Shown: in pieces, positions 32,858-41,770 of the stretch
Layout of the letters: each line of letters starts with the position of its first letter
Numbering within the stretch: position 1 is the first letter of the stretch
Assembly (NCBI GenBank): GCA_902362725.1
Contig: CABIXM010000017.1
Span: 1-64,000, forward strand
Length of the DNA stretch: 64,000 nucleotides
Direction: 5' to 3'
Source of the DNA: Clostridiaceae bacterium
Lineage (GTDB): Bacteria > Bacillota > Clostridia > Lachnospirales > Lachnospiraceae
The notes under the pieces: model-generated
Database searches by the model: none
What the model saw: only the letters and a program-made list of their open reading frames with translations
What the model was told of the DNA's origin: nothing
Made by a program: the position numbers and the translations under genes

Positions 32858-33812
32858 TCATCACCTGATTCAATAATTTCCAATAAAGTCCCGGACAGAG
32901 CAGAAACAGCCGATAACCAATCCGCGTCCGCAGCGGAAAATTTCCGTAGCGTCTGACCCGTTTCAGCCCCTGCCGCACCAGATCCCGGATCCAGCGCTGT
33001 TCCTCCGGCGTCGCCGCCCGCTGATCCTGCATTTCAAAATAAATATGGATGCTGCCGTCCGCCAGATCCCGAAGCCCCGGCTCCATCAGATCCACATAGC
33101 CCTTCTGTTCAAAGAAATCCATCCGCTCCGAGACCGCCCGGATCCAGTCCAGCCGTCTGGGGCTGAAGCTTCTGGTAATACTGTCCACGTTGATAAAATA
33201 CCCGTACCGCGTGGAGTCCACCACAGCAGCCTTCTTCACTCGATCATAGATCCGGTAGGTCGTGGCCTCATCCTCATGAATCCGGCCCGCCGGATAGCGG
33301 ATTCCCTGAAACAGCTCCCTCCGGTACAGCTTGTTCCAGGCCACCACAAAACGGGAACCGTCCGGCCCGTACATCCTGTGCAGCATTTCCCGGCCCGTAC
33401 AGGTCTCCACCGCCCCGGTTCCCAGCTCCAGGACAGCTTCCCCGCGCACGTAGATCCACCGGCACACACTCAGCTCACTCCCCGTATCCACACAGGCCCG
33501 ATACAGACATTCCAGAAAATCCGGCGCCAGATAATCGTCTGAATCCACGAAAGCCAGCCACTGACCCCTGGCCGCGTCAATTCCGGCGTTGCGCGCTCCG
33601 GACAGCCCGGCATTTTCCTGATGAATCACCCGAATCCGGGCGTCCTGCCCCGCATACGCGTCGCACATGGCCGGGCAGCCGTCCGGCGAACCATCGTCCA
33701 CCAGAATAATTTCCAGATTCCCGTATGTCTGCGCCAGCACCGAATCCACACAGCGGCACAGGTATTCCTCTACCTTATAAACAGGAATAATTACTGATAT
33801 TAAATCATTCAT
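32838..33812 (-). CDS. GT2 glycosyltransferase (second of a tandem trio)
   Basis: 324 residues from the ATG at 33812 (ISVIIPVYKVEEYLCRCVDS), chosen because AGAAGGAAG lies just upstream and because a longer frame would run deep into the neighbouring gene. IILVDDGSPDGCP and AFVDSDDYLAPDFLE complete the GT2 core. It overlaps the upstream GT2 stop by 8 bp and the downstream GT2 start by 20 bp: strong translational coupling. Adds one sugar to the surface polymer on the inner membrane face; donor unknown. Confidence 0.9.
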   Translation of the reverse strand: MNDLISVIIPVYKVEEYLCRCVDSVLAQTYGNLEIILVDDGSPDGCPAMCDAYAGQDARIRVIHQENAGLSGARNAGIDAARGQWLAFVDSDDYLAPDFLECLYRACVDTGSELSVCRWIYVRGEAVLELGTGAVETCTGREMLHRMYGPDGSRFVVAWNKLYRRELFQGIRYPAGRIHEDEATTYRIYDRVKKAAVVDSTRYGYFINVDSITRSFSPRRLDWIRAVSERMDFFEQKGYVDLMEPGLRDLADGSIHIYFEMQDQRAATPEEQRWIRDLVRQGLKRVRRYGNFPLRTRIGYRLFLLCPGLYWKLLNQVMSESEKQ

Positions 33813-34815
33813 GTTCCGCTTCCTTCTCTTCCTCCACAGAAGCCCGTTTCGCCCGCACCAGCATGGCGCGCAGCTCACAGAGCTCATAGGTCAGCCGTTT
33901 CCAGCCCCGACGCATACAGAAATGAATCATCTGATAATCCAGGGCCTTAAGCGCCGCGTTCGCTCCCGCGCTGTGGAGTTCCGCGTCCCGGCAATACCGA
34001 TCTATCACTTCCAGTTTTTCCTTTTTTGTCCGCTCTTCATCAAAGGGCAGGCCCTCCACGTCGTCCAGCACATCCTGAATCAGGCGCGCGTTGATGACGC
34101 CGCTCTCATCCTCATGGCCCGCCAGCTCCCGGTAAAAATCGCTGGTCTCCCGCCAGATGCACTTGGCCAGGGCCAGCCGATTCTCCCGTTTCTGGGAGGA
34201 CAGGCTCTCCCCGGTCTCGTCCTGCATATAATGGCAGAGCGGAGCCTTGACCAGCGCGATGCCGTCCGTCTTCCGCAGATAATCCAGGTTAAACAGCAGA
34301 TCCTCGCCCAGACTTAAGGACTCGTCAAACCGGCCCGCCAGTTCCCGCTTGTAAAGCTTGTTCCAGGGCATATTTAAAAACCCCTGGCCGTAGAGCGCCA
34401 GAAAATTTTCCTCGCCGTTCTGCCCCGGCACCTCCGGAATCCGAATCACGTCTCTTCCCTGATAGTGATGGTGGAAGCCGCAGATGGCGATGTCGCCCTC
34501 CCCGATTCCGTCCAGCAGCTTCTCCACCATATCCGGCTCCACATAATCATCGCTGTCCGTGAAAATCAGGTACTCTCCCTTCGCTTCCCGAATCCCTGCG
34601 TTCCGGGCGGAGGACACGCCTCCGTTCTCCTTGTGAATCACCCGGATCCGCGCGTCATGCCCGGCCAGCTCCCTGCAGAGCTCCCCGGATCCGTCCGGCG
34701 AACCGTCATCCACCAGAAGAATTTCCAGATCCGCTGCGGTCTGATTTTGCAGGCTCTCCACACAGCGCGTCAGCGTGTCTCTGCTCTTGTATACCGGTAC
34801 AATTATACTTACCAT
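33805..34815 (-). CDS. GT2 glycosyltransferase (first of a tandem trio)
   Basis: 336 residues: VSIIVPVYKSRDTLTRCVES, ILLVDDGSPDGSGELC, IFTDSDDYVEPDMVE. Closely similar in its first 110 residues to the two following genes, but divergent in the C-terminal acceptor part. Ends in a lysine/glutamate-rich tail (RAKRASVEEEKEAEHE). Preceded by the flippase gene, 23 bp away. Confidence 0.9.
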   Translation of the reverse strand: MVSIIVPVYKSRDTLTRCVESLQNQTAADLEILLVDDGSPDGSGELCRELAGHDARIRVIHKENGGVSSARNAGIREAKGEYLIFTDSDDYVEPDMVEKLLDGIGEGDIAICGFHHHYQGRDVIRIPEVPGQNGEENFLALYGQGFLNMPWNKLYKRELAGRFDESLSLGEDLLFNLDYLRKTDGIALVKAPLCHYMQDETGESLSSQKRENRLALAKCIWRETSDFYRELAGHEDESGVINARLIQDVLDDVEGLPFDEERTKKEKLEVIDRYCRDAELHSAGANAALKALDYQMIHFCMRRGWKRLTYELCELRAMLVRAKRASVEEEKEAEHE

Positions 34816-34838
34816 TGCAATCCCCTCTCACAACTCGG

Positions 34839-36365
34839 TTATTTTCTTACCAGTTTACTACGAATCAGGTTCAGGACCATCTGCCGCTCGGAAGCGCGCA
34901 GAACCACAAAGAAATTCACCACCAGCGCCAGGATACCGGACGCGATCCCCACCGCGAACAGCTTCACCCAGCCGTCGATGGTAAAAAACAGCTCAAAGGG
35001 CAGCACCACCAGACAAATCAGCCCGATGGACACCAGTCCCATAAAAATATCTCCGTAAAAGGTATACCATTTCACCTGCAGACAGCGCGCCGCGTACAGG
35101 GGCGTAAAAATCAGATTCCGCAGGATACCGTATACCATGCTCACGCCCACGATGGCGTACATTCCCAGCTCCGTGGTCTCCAACAGCACGAACACTGTGG
35201 CTACCGTCAGGGCGCCGCTTCCCACGATCACCAGGGAATTCAGCTTCACCCGCTTGGTAATCAGAAATACATGGTACAGCACCTGGATACTGGCGCTCAC
35301 AAACAGAGTACCCACATTCAGCATAGCCAGAATATAGAGCTCTCTGGCATTCTGGGTTCTGCCCACCCACAGCTCAAAAAAGTTTCTGCCGAACACAGTC
35401 AGAAAGGCGATGGGAATGCTGATGATAAAAATCATAATGCGGTCTGCACTGGAAATAATTTCCAAAAGCTGCTTTTTGTCCTCTTTTGCATAGGCAATCG
35501 TCATCTGCGGATTGAAAACGCCCGCGATGGTTCCCATCAGGTTCGAAATCACCTCCGGAATCTGGGTGGAGATGGAAATCGTCGTCATGGCCGCGGAGCT
35601 CACCATAATATTGGCAATGGACGTATTCAGGCCGTCCAGCAGCAGCTGGCCCAGACGCGTCACCGAATTCCAGGCTCCCAGGGAGACCAGCTCCCAGATC
35701 TTGCTCCAGCGGAAATCCCGGAGCCGAAGCTTCATTTCCGGCAGAAGCTTTCTCGTAAAGGTCAGGTTCGCGATGGCCTGAATCACGGTGGAGCAGACCG
35801 ACGCGCAGCCCACGTAAAACAGATAGGGCTTAAAGCACAGATAGCAGACCGACAGCACCGCCAGACGCGTCAGCTCGCCCAGAATCGTGGAAATAGAGCT
35901 CAATTCCAGCCGATCCTTACTGTAGGAAGCCACACTGAATACGCTGGTCACAATGCTGATCAGGAAATTCAGAAAGATAAAGAAAAACAGCATCTGAATA
36001 TCCGTCACGCTGGCTGTCTCCGGTATCTGGAAAATTCTTCCTATATACAGTACCACGAAGAGGGCCGGGAGCATGAAAACCACCGCCATCAGCACATTGG
36101 CAAAGAAGACCGATGAGAAATACTCCTCCGCCTCCTGCTGCTCGTTCCGGTGAATCCGGATGGTAATGAAGCGGCTGGCCATGGTATTCAGGGCTGACAC
36201 CACGATCTGCGCCGCCGACACAAACTTATTGGCGATGTCCGTAAACCCGTAGGCATTGGGGATCATCGCCTCGATGACCGGCACCAGCACGAAGCCCAGG
36301 AGCATATTGACTCCGAAGGCCAGCAGCTGGGCCGTCATATTGATCGCTACTCGTTTTTTATTCAT
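34839..36365 (-). CDS. Polysaccharide flippase (Wzx/MOP-like)
   Basis: 508 residues and about fourteen membrane segments, matching MOP-superfamily exporters such as Wzx and the stage V sporulation B group. Signs include LVPVIEAMIPNAYGFTDIANKF, ASRFITIRIHRNEQQEAEEY and GSGALTVATVFVLL. It would move lipid-linked repeat units across the membrane. A Wzy-type polymerase is not obvious in the window; one of the unassigned polytopic proteins could play that part. ATG start at 36365. Confidence 0.85.
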   Translation of the reverse strand: MNKKRVAINMTAQLLAFGVNMLLGFVLVPVIEAMIPNAYGFTDIANKFVSAAQIVVSALNTMASRFITIRIHRNEQQEAEEYFSSVFFANVLMAVVFMLPALFVVLYIGRIFQIPETASVTDIQMLFFFIFLNFLISIVTSVFSVASYSKDRLELSSISTILGELTRLAVLSVCYLCFKPYLFYVGCASVCSTVIQAIANLTFTRKLLPEMKLRLRDFRWSKIWELVSLGAWNSVTRLGQLLLDGLNTSIANIMVSSAAMTTISISTQIPEVISNLMGTIAGVFNPQMTIAYAKEDKKQLLEIISSADRIMIFIISIPIAFLTVFGRNFFELWVGRTQNARELYILAMLNVGTLFVSASIQVLYHVFLITKRVKLNSLVIVGSGALTVATVFVLLETTELGMYAIVGVSMVYGILRNLIFTPLYAARCLQVKWYTFYGDIFMGLVSIGLICLVVLPFELFFTIDGWVKLFAVGIASGILALVVNFFVVLRASERQMVLNLIRSKLVRK

Positions 36366-36393
36366 ACTATTCTCCAGAGCGCTGTGCTGTTTC

Positions 36394-39102
36394 CTACAGA
36401 ATCAACACCGCTTTAATCAGGTAGATGACCGTCAGAAGCTGTCCCACCAGGCCCGCGTACATCAGGCCCTTTTTCGCAGAACCCTTCCAGGTCAGGCGGC
36501 CGTTCCGAAGCAACAGCATCAGGGCCGGCATAAAGGGGATGAAATAACGTCCCTGCACGCCCTCGATGGAAATGTGATCCCGGGGCGTCCAGGTCAGCAG
36601 CATGCCCGCCAGAATCACGCCCGCGCAGGCCGCGCAGACCAAAGCAATCCACCATTTCTGGCCGATCCGCACATACTGGGGCTCGTCCTTCTGCCGCATG
36701 GCCGACAGCACCAGCAGCAGCCAGAACAGCATGGGAATCACTTCCGATATCTCAATTTCCACCCAGCCCATCTTCTGTCCCACCAGGGACATCAGGTAAA
36801 AGGAGATCTTATCCGCCACGGTATTGGCCATCACACGAATCAGCTCCAGCGGCTGGGACAGGAAATAGCCCAGCGTGTAAGCGGAGGTCGTGGAAGAACC
36901 CACGGTGGCCGTGGCCTCTGTGGTGGTCGCGATGTAATTGACCGCCACGGCGTTCTTATTCAGGAACGCCAGCACCGGCAGCAGACACAGGCACAGGATA
37001 CAGAAGCCCCGCTTTCCTCTTCCGCCGAACTGCTTCGCCGGGATCAGAAGGGCCAGCAGCGCCAGCGGCAGATAGACGCCGCTCTTTCCGTAGATCATCA
37101 CGATGCTTAAGATACCCATCACCAGGATTTCTCCCGGCTTCGCCGGTTCTTCCCGGTAAGCCAGCGCGATGCAATAGCAGATAAACAGGAAAATCACGCC
37201 TGTAATCACCGCGTCATAGGAGAAGGAGGTACACTGCTGCAGATTCATGGGCAGAATCGCCAGCAGGAACAGGGTAATCTTTCCGAAGGGCAGCTTCTTC
37301 ATGCCGAAATACGTCATCAGGGCAAAGAACAGAAGGCTGCACCACCGGGCCAACAGCAGCATCGGCACCGTTCCCAGATGCAAAAGCCGCGCCAGGCTCA
37401 TGCCCAGGATGGCCGGCAGATACACCACCATCGGCGCGTCCGTCACAGAGGTGGCGTCCGCCTCCACCAGACGGTCGTCCTGCACCATCGTAAACAGGCC
37501 GTCATAGATATTCTTATAATTTTCCAGACTAGGCTCGGATGTGAAGGTCAGCTCCGCGTCGTCCGCCCGCTTATAGCACTTGTTTTCTCCGGCGGATTCA
37601 ATCCCCAGAAGGGTATTGGACTGTCGGTAGGTCATGTCGATATGATAAGACTCGTCCGGCGTCATATAGGGCGTAATCAGGAAATTATACAGCACGCCCA
37701 GGCAGAGAATCGTGAAGAGAAAGACCCGCTCGATTCTCGTCTTCCGGATAAAGACCAGATAATAAAAGCCTGCGCACATGATTTCCGCAAAAAGGAACAT
37801 GCCAAAGAAATATTTCTTCAGGAACAGGTTAAAATAGGTGTGCGCGTTCATGCTGAGGCGTCTCGTACTTTCCACGCCGTTCACGTACAGCGCATTGTCC
37901 TCATAATAGCCCTCCGGCGTCACAATCACGGACAGGCCGGAATCCAGAAGCTCTTCTGAGAAATGCAGCTTCACCTCATAGGTGTGTCCCTTACTATCCG
38001 TCTGGGACTTGTCGAAAATCAGGCCCATATACTGGCCGTCCAGCAGCCCTGCCCCATTGATATCCGCCGCGCAGAGCAGCGTTCCCCGGGTCGATAAGTC
38101 GGCGTCCTCGCCGGACGCGGCCGCCTCTGTCACATCGTAGACCTCCGCGTGAATCGTACCCTCACCTGTGAAATCCACGCCCAGATCCATCCGGACGCCG
38201 AGACCCACCAGCTGGTTCTCCTCTGTAGTGTAATACTGGGTCAGATCCTGCGTATCAGCAGTCACGGGCAGCAGCTCATGGTTGTCCTTCATGACCACTT
38301 CCCGGTGGGTGCTGTTCATGGCTTTCCGGATCTGTACGTCGTACACGTATAGGAACAGAAGCGCCGTGATAAAGAGCAGCAGCCCGAGCCCCAGAAGCTT
38401 CTGATATCGCCGGAAGAATCTCTTTGCGGTCTCCGAAAGCTTCGCCAGCTTCTCCCTGCGGGCCGAAGCCCGTTGTCCGGTCTCTTCCTTCTCTGTCCCG
38501 CCTGCCACCAGGAAAAACATGGCTCCCAGCAGCGCCAGCATCAGCGTGGTCAGAAACGGCTTTTTCACATAATGTACCTGAGTCCGGTATACCGCGTTGA
38601 AAATCAGATTCTTCTCCAGCGCCTGTCCGTCCTCGTAGGAGGTTCCCGCCGTCTCCGTCTCTGTGTTGAGCCAGATATAGGGACCTTCCTCTATATTTTT
38701 TCCGGTAATCACCACCGTAATCGCCTGATTCACCGGCTCATTTTCAAAATCCACACCCCAGAAGCCCTCGGCTCCCAGATCCTTCAGATCATAGACCGCG
38801 TCCGCCAGCAGTTCCTGCGTATCGGAATCATAGGCCGCGATCTCAATCTCGCCACGGGTCAGCACCCCGCCGTCTGCCGTAAAATAAAAAGAAAGCTGGC
38901 TTAACGCCTGGGCATCCGTCAGGTATTCAAATCTCAGCTCTGTCTTATCTGTAATTGCTTCCGTCTTCAGTTTCAGGGAAGGCTTTCCAATTCCTTCCAG
39001 TCCCCTCGATTCCAGTCTGTCATGGGGCATAAGGACAGACACGGCAAAATAGAGTATGCAGAGTACTGCATACCCTACTGCCCATTTTCTCCTATTCTCC
39101 AA
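36394..39102 (-). CDS. DUF2142-family large membrane protein
   Basis: About 902 residues. One N-terminal membrane helix, an outside beta-rich region (about 30-190), a further helix and second outside region (about 260-430), then ten or more membrane helices. LITPYMTPDESYHIDMTYRQ is the P-DE-xH core of DUF2142, a GT-C-like family. It probably transfers a sugar outside the membrane. Start is ambiguous: GTG at 39108 has its ribosome site too close, while TTG at 39102 has GGAGA six bases before. Either start overlaps the 3' end of the HPr gene. Confidence 0.82.
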   Translation of the reverse strand: MENRRKWAVGYAVLCILYFAVSVLMPHDRLESRGLEGIGKPSLKLKTEAITDKTELRFEYLTDAQALSQLSFYFTADGGVLTRGEIEIAAYDSDTQELLADAVYDLKDLGAEGFWGVDFENEPVNQAITVVITGKNIEEGPYIWLNTETETAGTSYEDGQALEKNLIFNAVYRTQVHYVKKPFLTTLMLALLGAMFFLVAGGTEKEETGQRASARREKLAKLSETAKRFFRRYQKLLGLGLLLFITALLFLYVYDVQIRKAMNSTHREVVMKDNHELLPVTADTQDLTQYYTTEENQLVGLGVRMDLGVDFTGEGTIHAEVYDVTEAAASGEDADLSTRGTLLCAADINGAGLLDGQYMGLIFDKSQTDSKGHTYEVKLHFSEELLDSGLSVIVTPEGYYEDNALYVNGVESTRRLSMNAHTYFNLFLKKYFFGMFLFAEIMCAGFYYLVFIRKTRIERVFLFTILCLGVLYNFLITPYMTPDESYHIDMTYRQSNTLLGIESAGENKCYKRADDAELTFTSEPSLENYKNIYDGLFTMVQDDRLVEADATSVTDAPMVVYLPAILGMSLARLLHLGTVPMLLLARWCSLLFFALMTYFGMKKLPFGKITLFLLAILPMNLQQCTSFSYDAVITGVIFLFICYCIALAYREEPAKPGEILVMGILSIVMIYGKSGVYLPLALLALLIPAKQFGGRGKRGFCILCLCLLPVLAFLNKNAVAVNYIATTTEATATVGSSTTSAYTLGYFLSQPLELIRVMANTVADKISFYLMSLVGQKMGWVEIEISEVIPMLFWLLLVLSAMRQKDEPQYVRIGQKWWIALVCAACAGVILAGMLLTWTPRDHISIEGVQGRYFIPFMPALMLLLRNGRLTWKGSAKKGLMYAGLVGQLLTVIYLIKAVLIL

Positions 39103-39355
39103 GTCCACTCTCCACAGCCTCTACCATTGCGGTCAGAGCTTCTTTTTCGTCCGCGCCCTCGCAGTGAAACTCGATCTCATCGCCGGATTTCACGCAGGCT
39201 CCCAGTACGCTTAAGACACTCTTCGCGTTGGCCGTCGTGTGACCGAAGGTGAAGGTCACTGCCGAGCGGAACTGCATTGCTGTCTTGCAGAGGATGCCTG
39301 CCGGACGTAAATGTAATCCTGTCGGATTGGTGATCGTTACTTTTTGACTTACCAT
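39092..39355 (-). CDS. ptsH: HPr-family phosphocarrier protein
   Basis: 87 residues, full length for HPr. TGLHLRPAG holds the phosphorylatable His15 (usually GLHARPA), and NAKSVLSVLG holds the regulatory Ser46 segment. Because His15 is present it is HPr and not Crh. It carries phosphate from enzyme I to sugar permeases and, as Ser-phosphate, works with CcpA in catabolite control. No enzyme I gene is near. Unusually it lies between cdaR (17 bp upstream) and a surface-glycan gene with which it overlaps. Confidence 0.92.
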   Translation of the reverse strand: MVSQKVTITNPTGLHLRPAGILCKTAMQFRSAVTFTFGHTTANAKSVLSVLGACVKSGDEIEFHCEGADEKEALTAMVEAVESGLGE

Positions 39356-39372
39356 GCTGTCTGCCTCCCGTT

Positions 39373-40884
39373 CTACTCTGTTTTGGTGTCGCTTTTTTTA
39401 TTCTCTCCCACTGTGTCCCCGGCTGTACTGCTGCTGCCTGAGGACTCTGCGGTGTTGTTACCTGTGGTATTGCTGCCGGTACTGTCGCTGCCGCTTCCCG
39501 TGCCGGTCGTACCGGTTCCGGTGCTGCTATTGCTGTTCCCGGCCGTGCTGCTTCCGGAGCTGCCCGTGGTACTGCCGCTGCTATCCGTACTGTCGGAGCT
39601 GCCCGTGTTCTTATCTTTCTCCGAAGATGTGCTGCCGGCTTTCACCAGCTCAAAAGCCACCTCCGTCTCCTGCACCAGACTGTATGTACTGTCCGGAAAC
39701 GTCACGCTCAAAGCCGCCGTATAGCTTCCGGCTTTGGAATATTCTTCCAGGTTCAGAGACAGGGCCACATCGTCCGCCTTCAGGCTTTCCAGCTCCGCCA
39801 CGGGAGCGCTGACGGAGATCTCCACGGTCTCTGTGTCACCGAAGTCCACCTCATAGCCTTTGGGCACATTCTGCACGCCGATCCTGCCCACCGGAATCTC
39901 CAGGGTCTTCTCCTGGTTCTTCTCAATCTCCACGCTGACGGCCACAGTCGCATCTGCCTCGTCCGCCAGCCGGATGCCATCCGGCAGATACTGGGTAATA
40001 TCCAGGGTCTGCTGCGTGCTCTCCGTCAGGCCGTCGATATTCAGGGCTTCATCCGGAATTGCAATGGCTGTTACCTGGCTGATCTTTTCCGAAGATCCCG
40101 CTATCTTCACCGTCTCCGGCTTGTAGGAAATGGTTCCCAGGTTGTAGCCGTCCGCCGGTGTGCCCGTATGTCCGATGGTCAGGGACACGGTTTTGGTACG
40201 GAGCATGGTGATGGTCACATCCATGCCGTCCGTCTTTCCGGTGTATTCCAGATAGGTGGTATCCACTGCCTCGCCGTCGCTGTTCAGCACGTTCAGCTTG
40301 CCGTGGATCGTCCGGTCGGAGTTGACGCCGGTGGTCTTGATCTCCACCTCCACCCGCTTGATCTTCGCAATCACAGAAGCCGGGCCGTTGATCTGAATCA
40401 GGCTCTGTTCCGGAAGGGCTGCGCCGATCATGTAGCCGTCCGCCACCTTGCCGTTCTGCTTCACCACCACGTTAAACTGCTCGGATGCCGCGTCTTCCAC
40501 GCTGATTACCACATTTTCGCGGCTCATATTGATATCCGCAGTCCGGATATTCTTATTGCTGCAGCTGACCTCGATACCTACCAGGTCGTTGTACTTGATA
40601 CTCTTCTGCATATCGGCTGTCGCCGTGAAATCTTCGATATTCAGATCCCGGAGAATGGATTTCTTTCCCCAGACCCGCAGGCTGATGACGTCGCTTCCAT
40701 CCTCGATCTTATATACCTTTCCCTGATCGGTAACTACATTTTCATTGAGCATGGTGACCTGAACCGGTGAAAAATCCCTGTATGTATAGGGATCGTCAAT
40801 ATTCATGACAACCAGCCAGAGCATAATGGCCGCAACCACGGAAAGGAGCTTGAGCGTCAGGTTATTTGTCAGCATTTTCTTCAT
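39373..40884 (-). CDS. cdaR: YbbR-domain protein, regulator of CdaA
   Basis: 503 residues: a single N-terminal membrane helix (LTLKLLSVVAAIMLWLVVMN), then about four YbbR repeats outside the membrane (for example TDGMDVTITMLRTKTVSLTI and YEVDFGDTETVEISVSAPVA). The last 85 or so residues form a Gly/Ser/Thr-only low-complexity tail, unusual for CdaR. In Firmicutes CdaR binds and modulates the c-di-AMP synthase CdaA, whose gene lies directly upstream and overlaps the start by about 20 bp. Confidence 0.92.
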   Translation of the reverse strand: MKKMLTNNLTLKLLSVVAAIMLWLVVMNIDDPYTYRDFSPVQVTMLNENVVTDQGKVYKIEDGSDVISLRVWGKKSILRDLNIEDFTATADMQKSIKYNDLVGIEVSCSNKNIRTADINMSRENVVISVEDAASEQFNVVVKQNGKVADGYMIGAALPEQSLIQINGPASVIAKIKRVEVEIKTTGVNSDRTIHGKLNVLNSDGEAVDTTYLEYTGKTDGMDVTITMLRTKTVSLTIGHTGTPADGYNLGTISYKPETVKIAGSSEKISQVTAIAIPDEALNIDGLTESTQQTLDITQYLPDGIRLADEADATVAVSVEIEKNQEKTLEIPVGRIGVQNVPKGYEVDFGDTETVEISVSAPVAELESLKADDVALSLNLEEYSKAGSYTAALSVTFPDSTYSLVQETEVAFELVKAGSTSSEKDKNTGSSDSTDSSGSTTGSSGSSTAGNSNSSTGTGTTGTGSGSDSTGSNTTGNNTAESSGSSSTAGDTVGENKKSDTKTE

Positions 40885-41740
40885 GCTTTTTCACCCGTCC
40901 TTTCCATAATCTGAATCTGCCCGTATCCTGGGCCTTATCCTGTGCTGCCACCAGCTGGGCCCGGAGATCGTCCTGAGTCAGATTGCGCTTGATATCGCCT
41001 TCCATGGCCACTGACACGGCTCCGGTCTCCTCAGACACCACGATGGTCAGGGAATCGGTCACCTCGCTGATTCCCACAGCCGCCCGGTGCCGGGTTCCCA
41101 GCTCCTTGCTCAGGAACAGGTTGTCGGACAGCGGCAGATAGCAGGTAGCCGACACGATCCGGTCGCCGCGGATAATCACCGCGCCGTCATGCAGCGGCGT
41201 ATTTTTTTCAAAGATATTAATCAGAAGCTGACTGGTAATCACAGAATCCAGCGTAATGCCGGTCCGCTCATACTCGTTCAGCGGCGTCTTCTTCTCTATG
41301 ACAATCAATGCGCCGGTCTTTACCTTGGCCATCTCAAAGACTGCTTTTACCAGCTCATTGACCGTCTTGTCACTGAATCTGGCCTCCGTCTCCTTCGAAC
41401 TGTCGAAGTTGAACACCGAGCTGATGATATTCTGGCGTCCCAGCTGCTCCAGCGCCTTTCGAAGCTCTGGCTGGAATACGATCACCAGAGCGGTAATTCC
41501 CAGGCTGAAGATGTTCTTACCCAGCCACAGGATCGTATTCAGGCGGAAAGCCCAGGCCACGAAGATGAAAACCAGAAGCACTGCAAAGCCCTTCAGAAGC
41601 ACCCAGGCCCTGGTCTTCTTGATCCACACCATGATTTCATACAGCAGAAAAGACAGTATAATCACATCCAGCAGATCATTCCAGTGGATGGTATTAAAGG
41701 ATACATATTGATTGATGAAGTTCCAGATTGAACTGTGCAC
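40862..41740 (-). CDS. cdaA: Diadenylate cyclase CdaA
   Basis: 292 residues. Three N-terminal membrane helices (about 22-90) are followed by the DAC (DisA_N) domain. The catalytic motifs are intact: LHDGAVII (Asp185-Gly-Ala187) and GTRHRAAVGI (Arg217-His-Arg219). It makes the second messenger c-di-AMP, which controls potassium and osmolyte transport and cell-wall balance. The start is a GTG at 41740 with GAGGA upstream. cdaA and cdaR adjacent is the standard order; glmM, often third, is absent here. Confidence 0.95.
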   Translation of the reverse strand: MHSSIWNFINQYVSFNTIHWNDLLDVIILSFLLYEIMVWIKKTRAWVLLKGFAVLLVFIFVAWAFRLNTILWLGKNIFSLGITALVIVFQPELRKALEQLGRQNIISSVFNFDSSKETEARFSDKTVNELVKAVFEMAKVKTGALIVIEKKTPLNEYERTGITLDSVITSQLLINIFEKNTPLHDGAVIIRGDRIVSATCYLPLSDNLFLSKELGTRHRAAVGISEVTDSLTIVVSEETGAVSVAMEGDIKRNLTQDDLRAQLVAAQDKAQDTGRFRLWKGRVKKHEENADK

Positions 41741-41770
41741 GTTTTCACATCCTCTCTGCCGCGGCGTAGC

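Noticed and set aside
34815..36116. 433-residue His/Gln-rich plus-strand frame
   Set aside because: Antisense of the Wzx-like flippase; the His and Gln bias comes from reading hydrophobic codons backwards.
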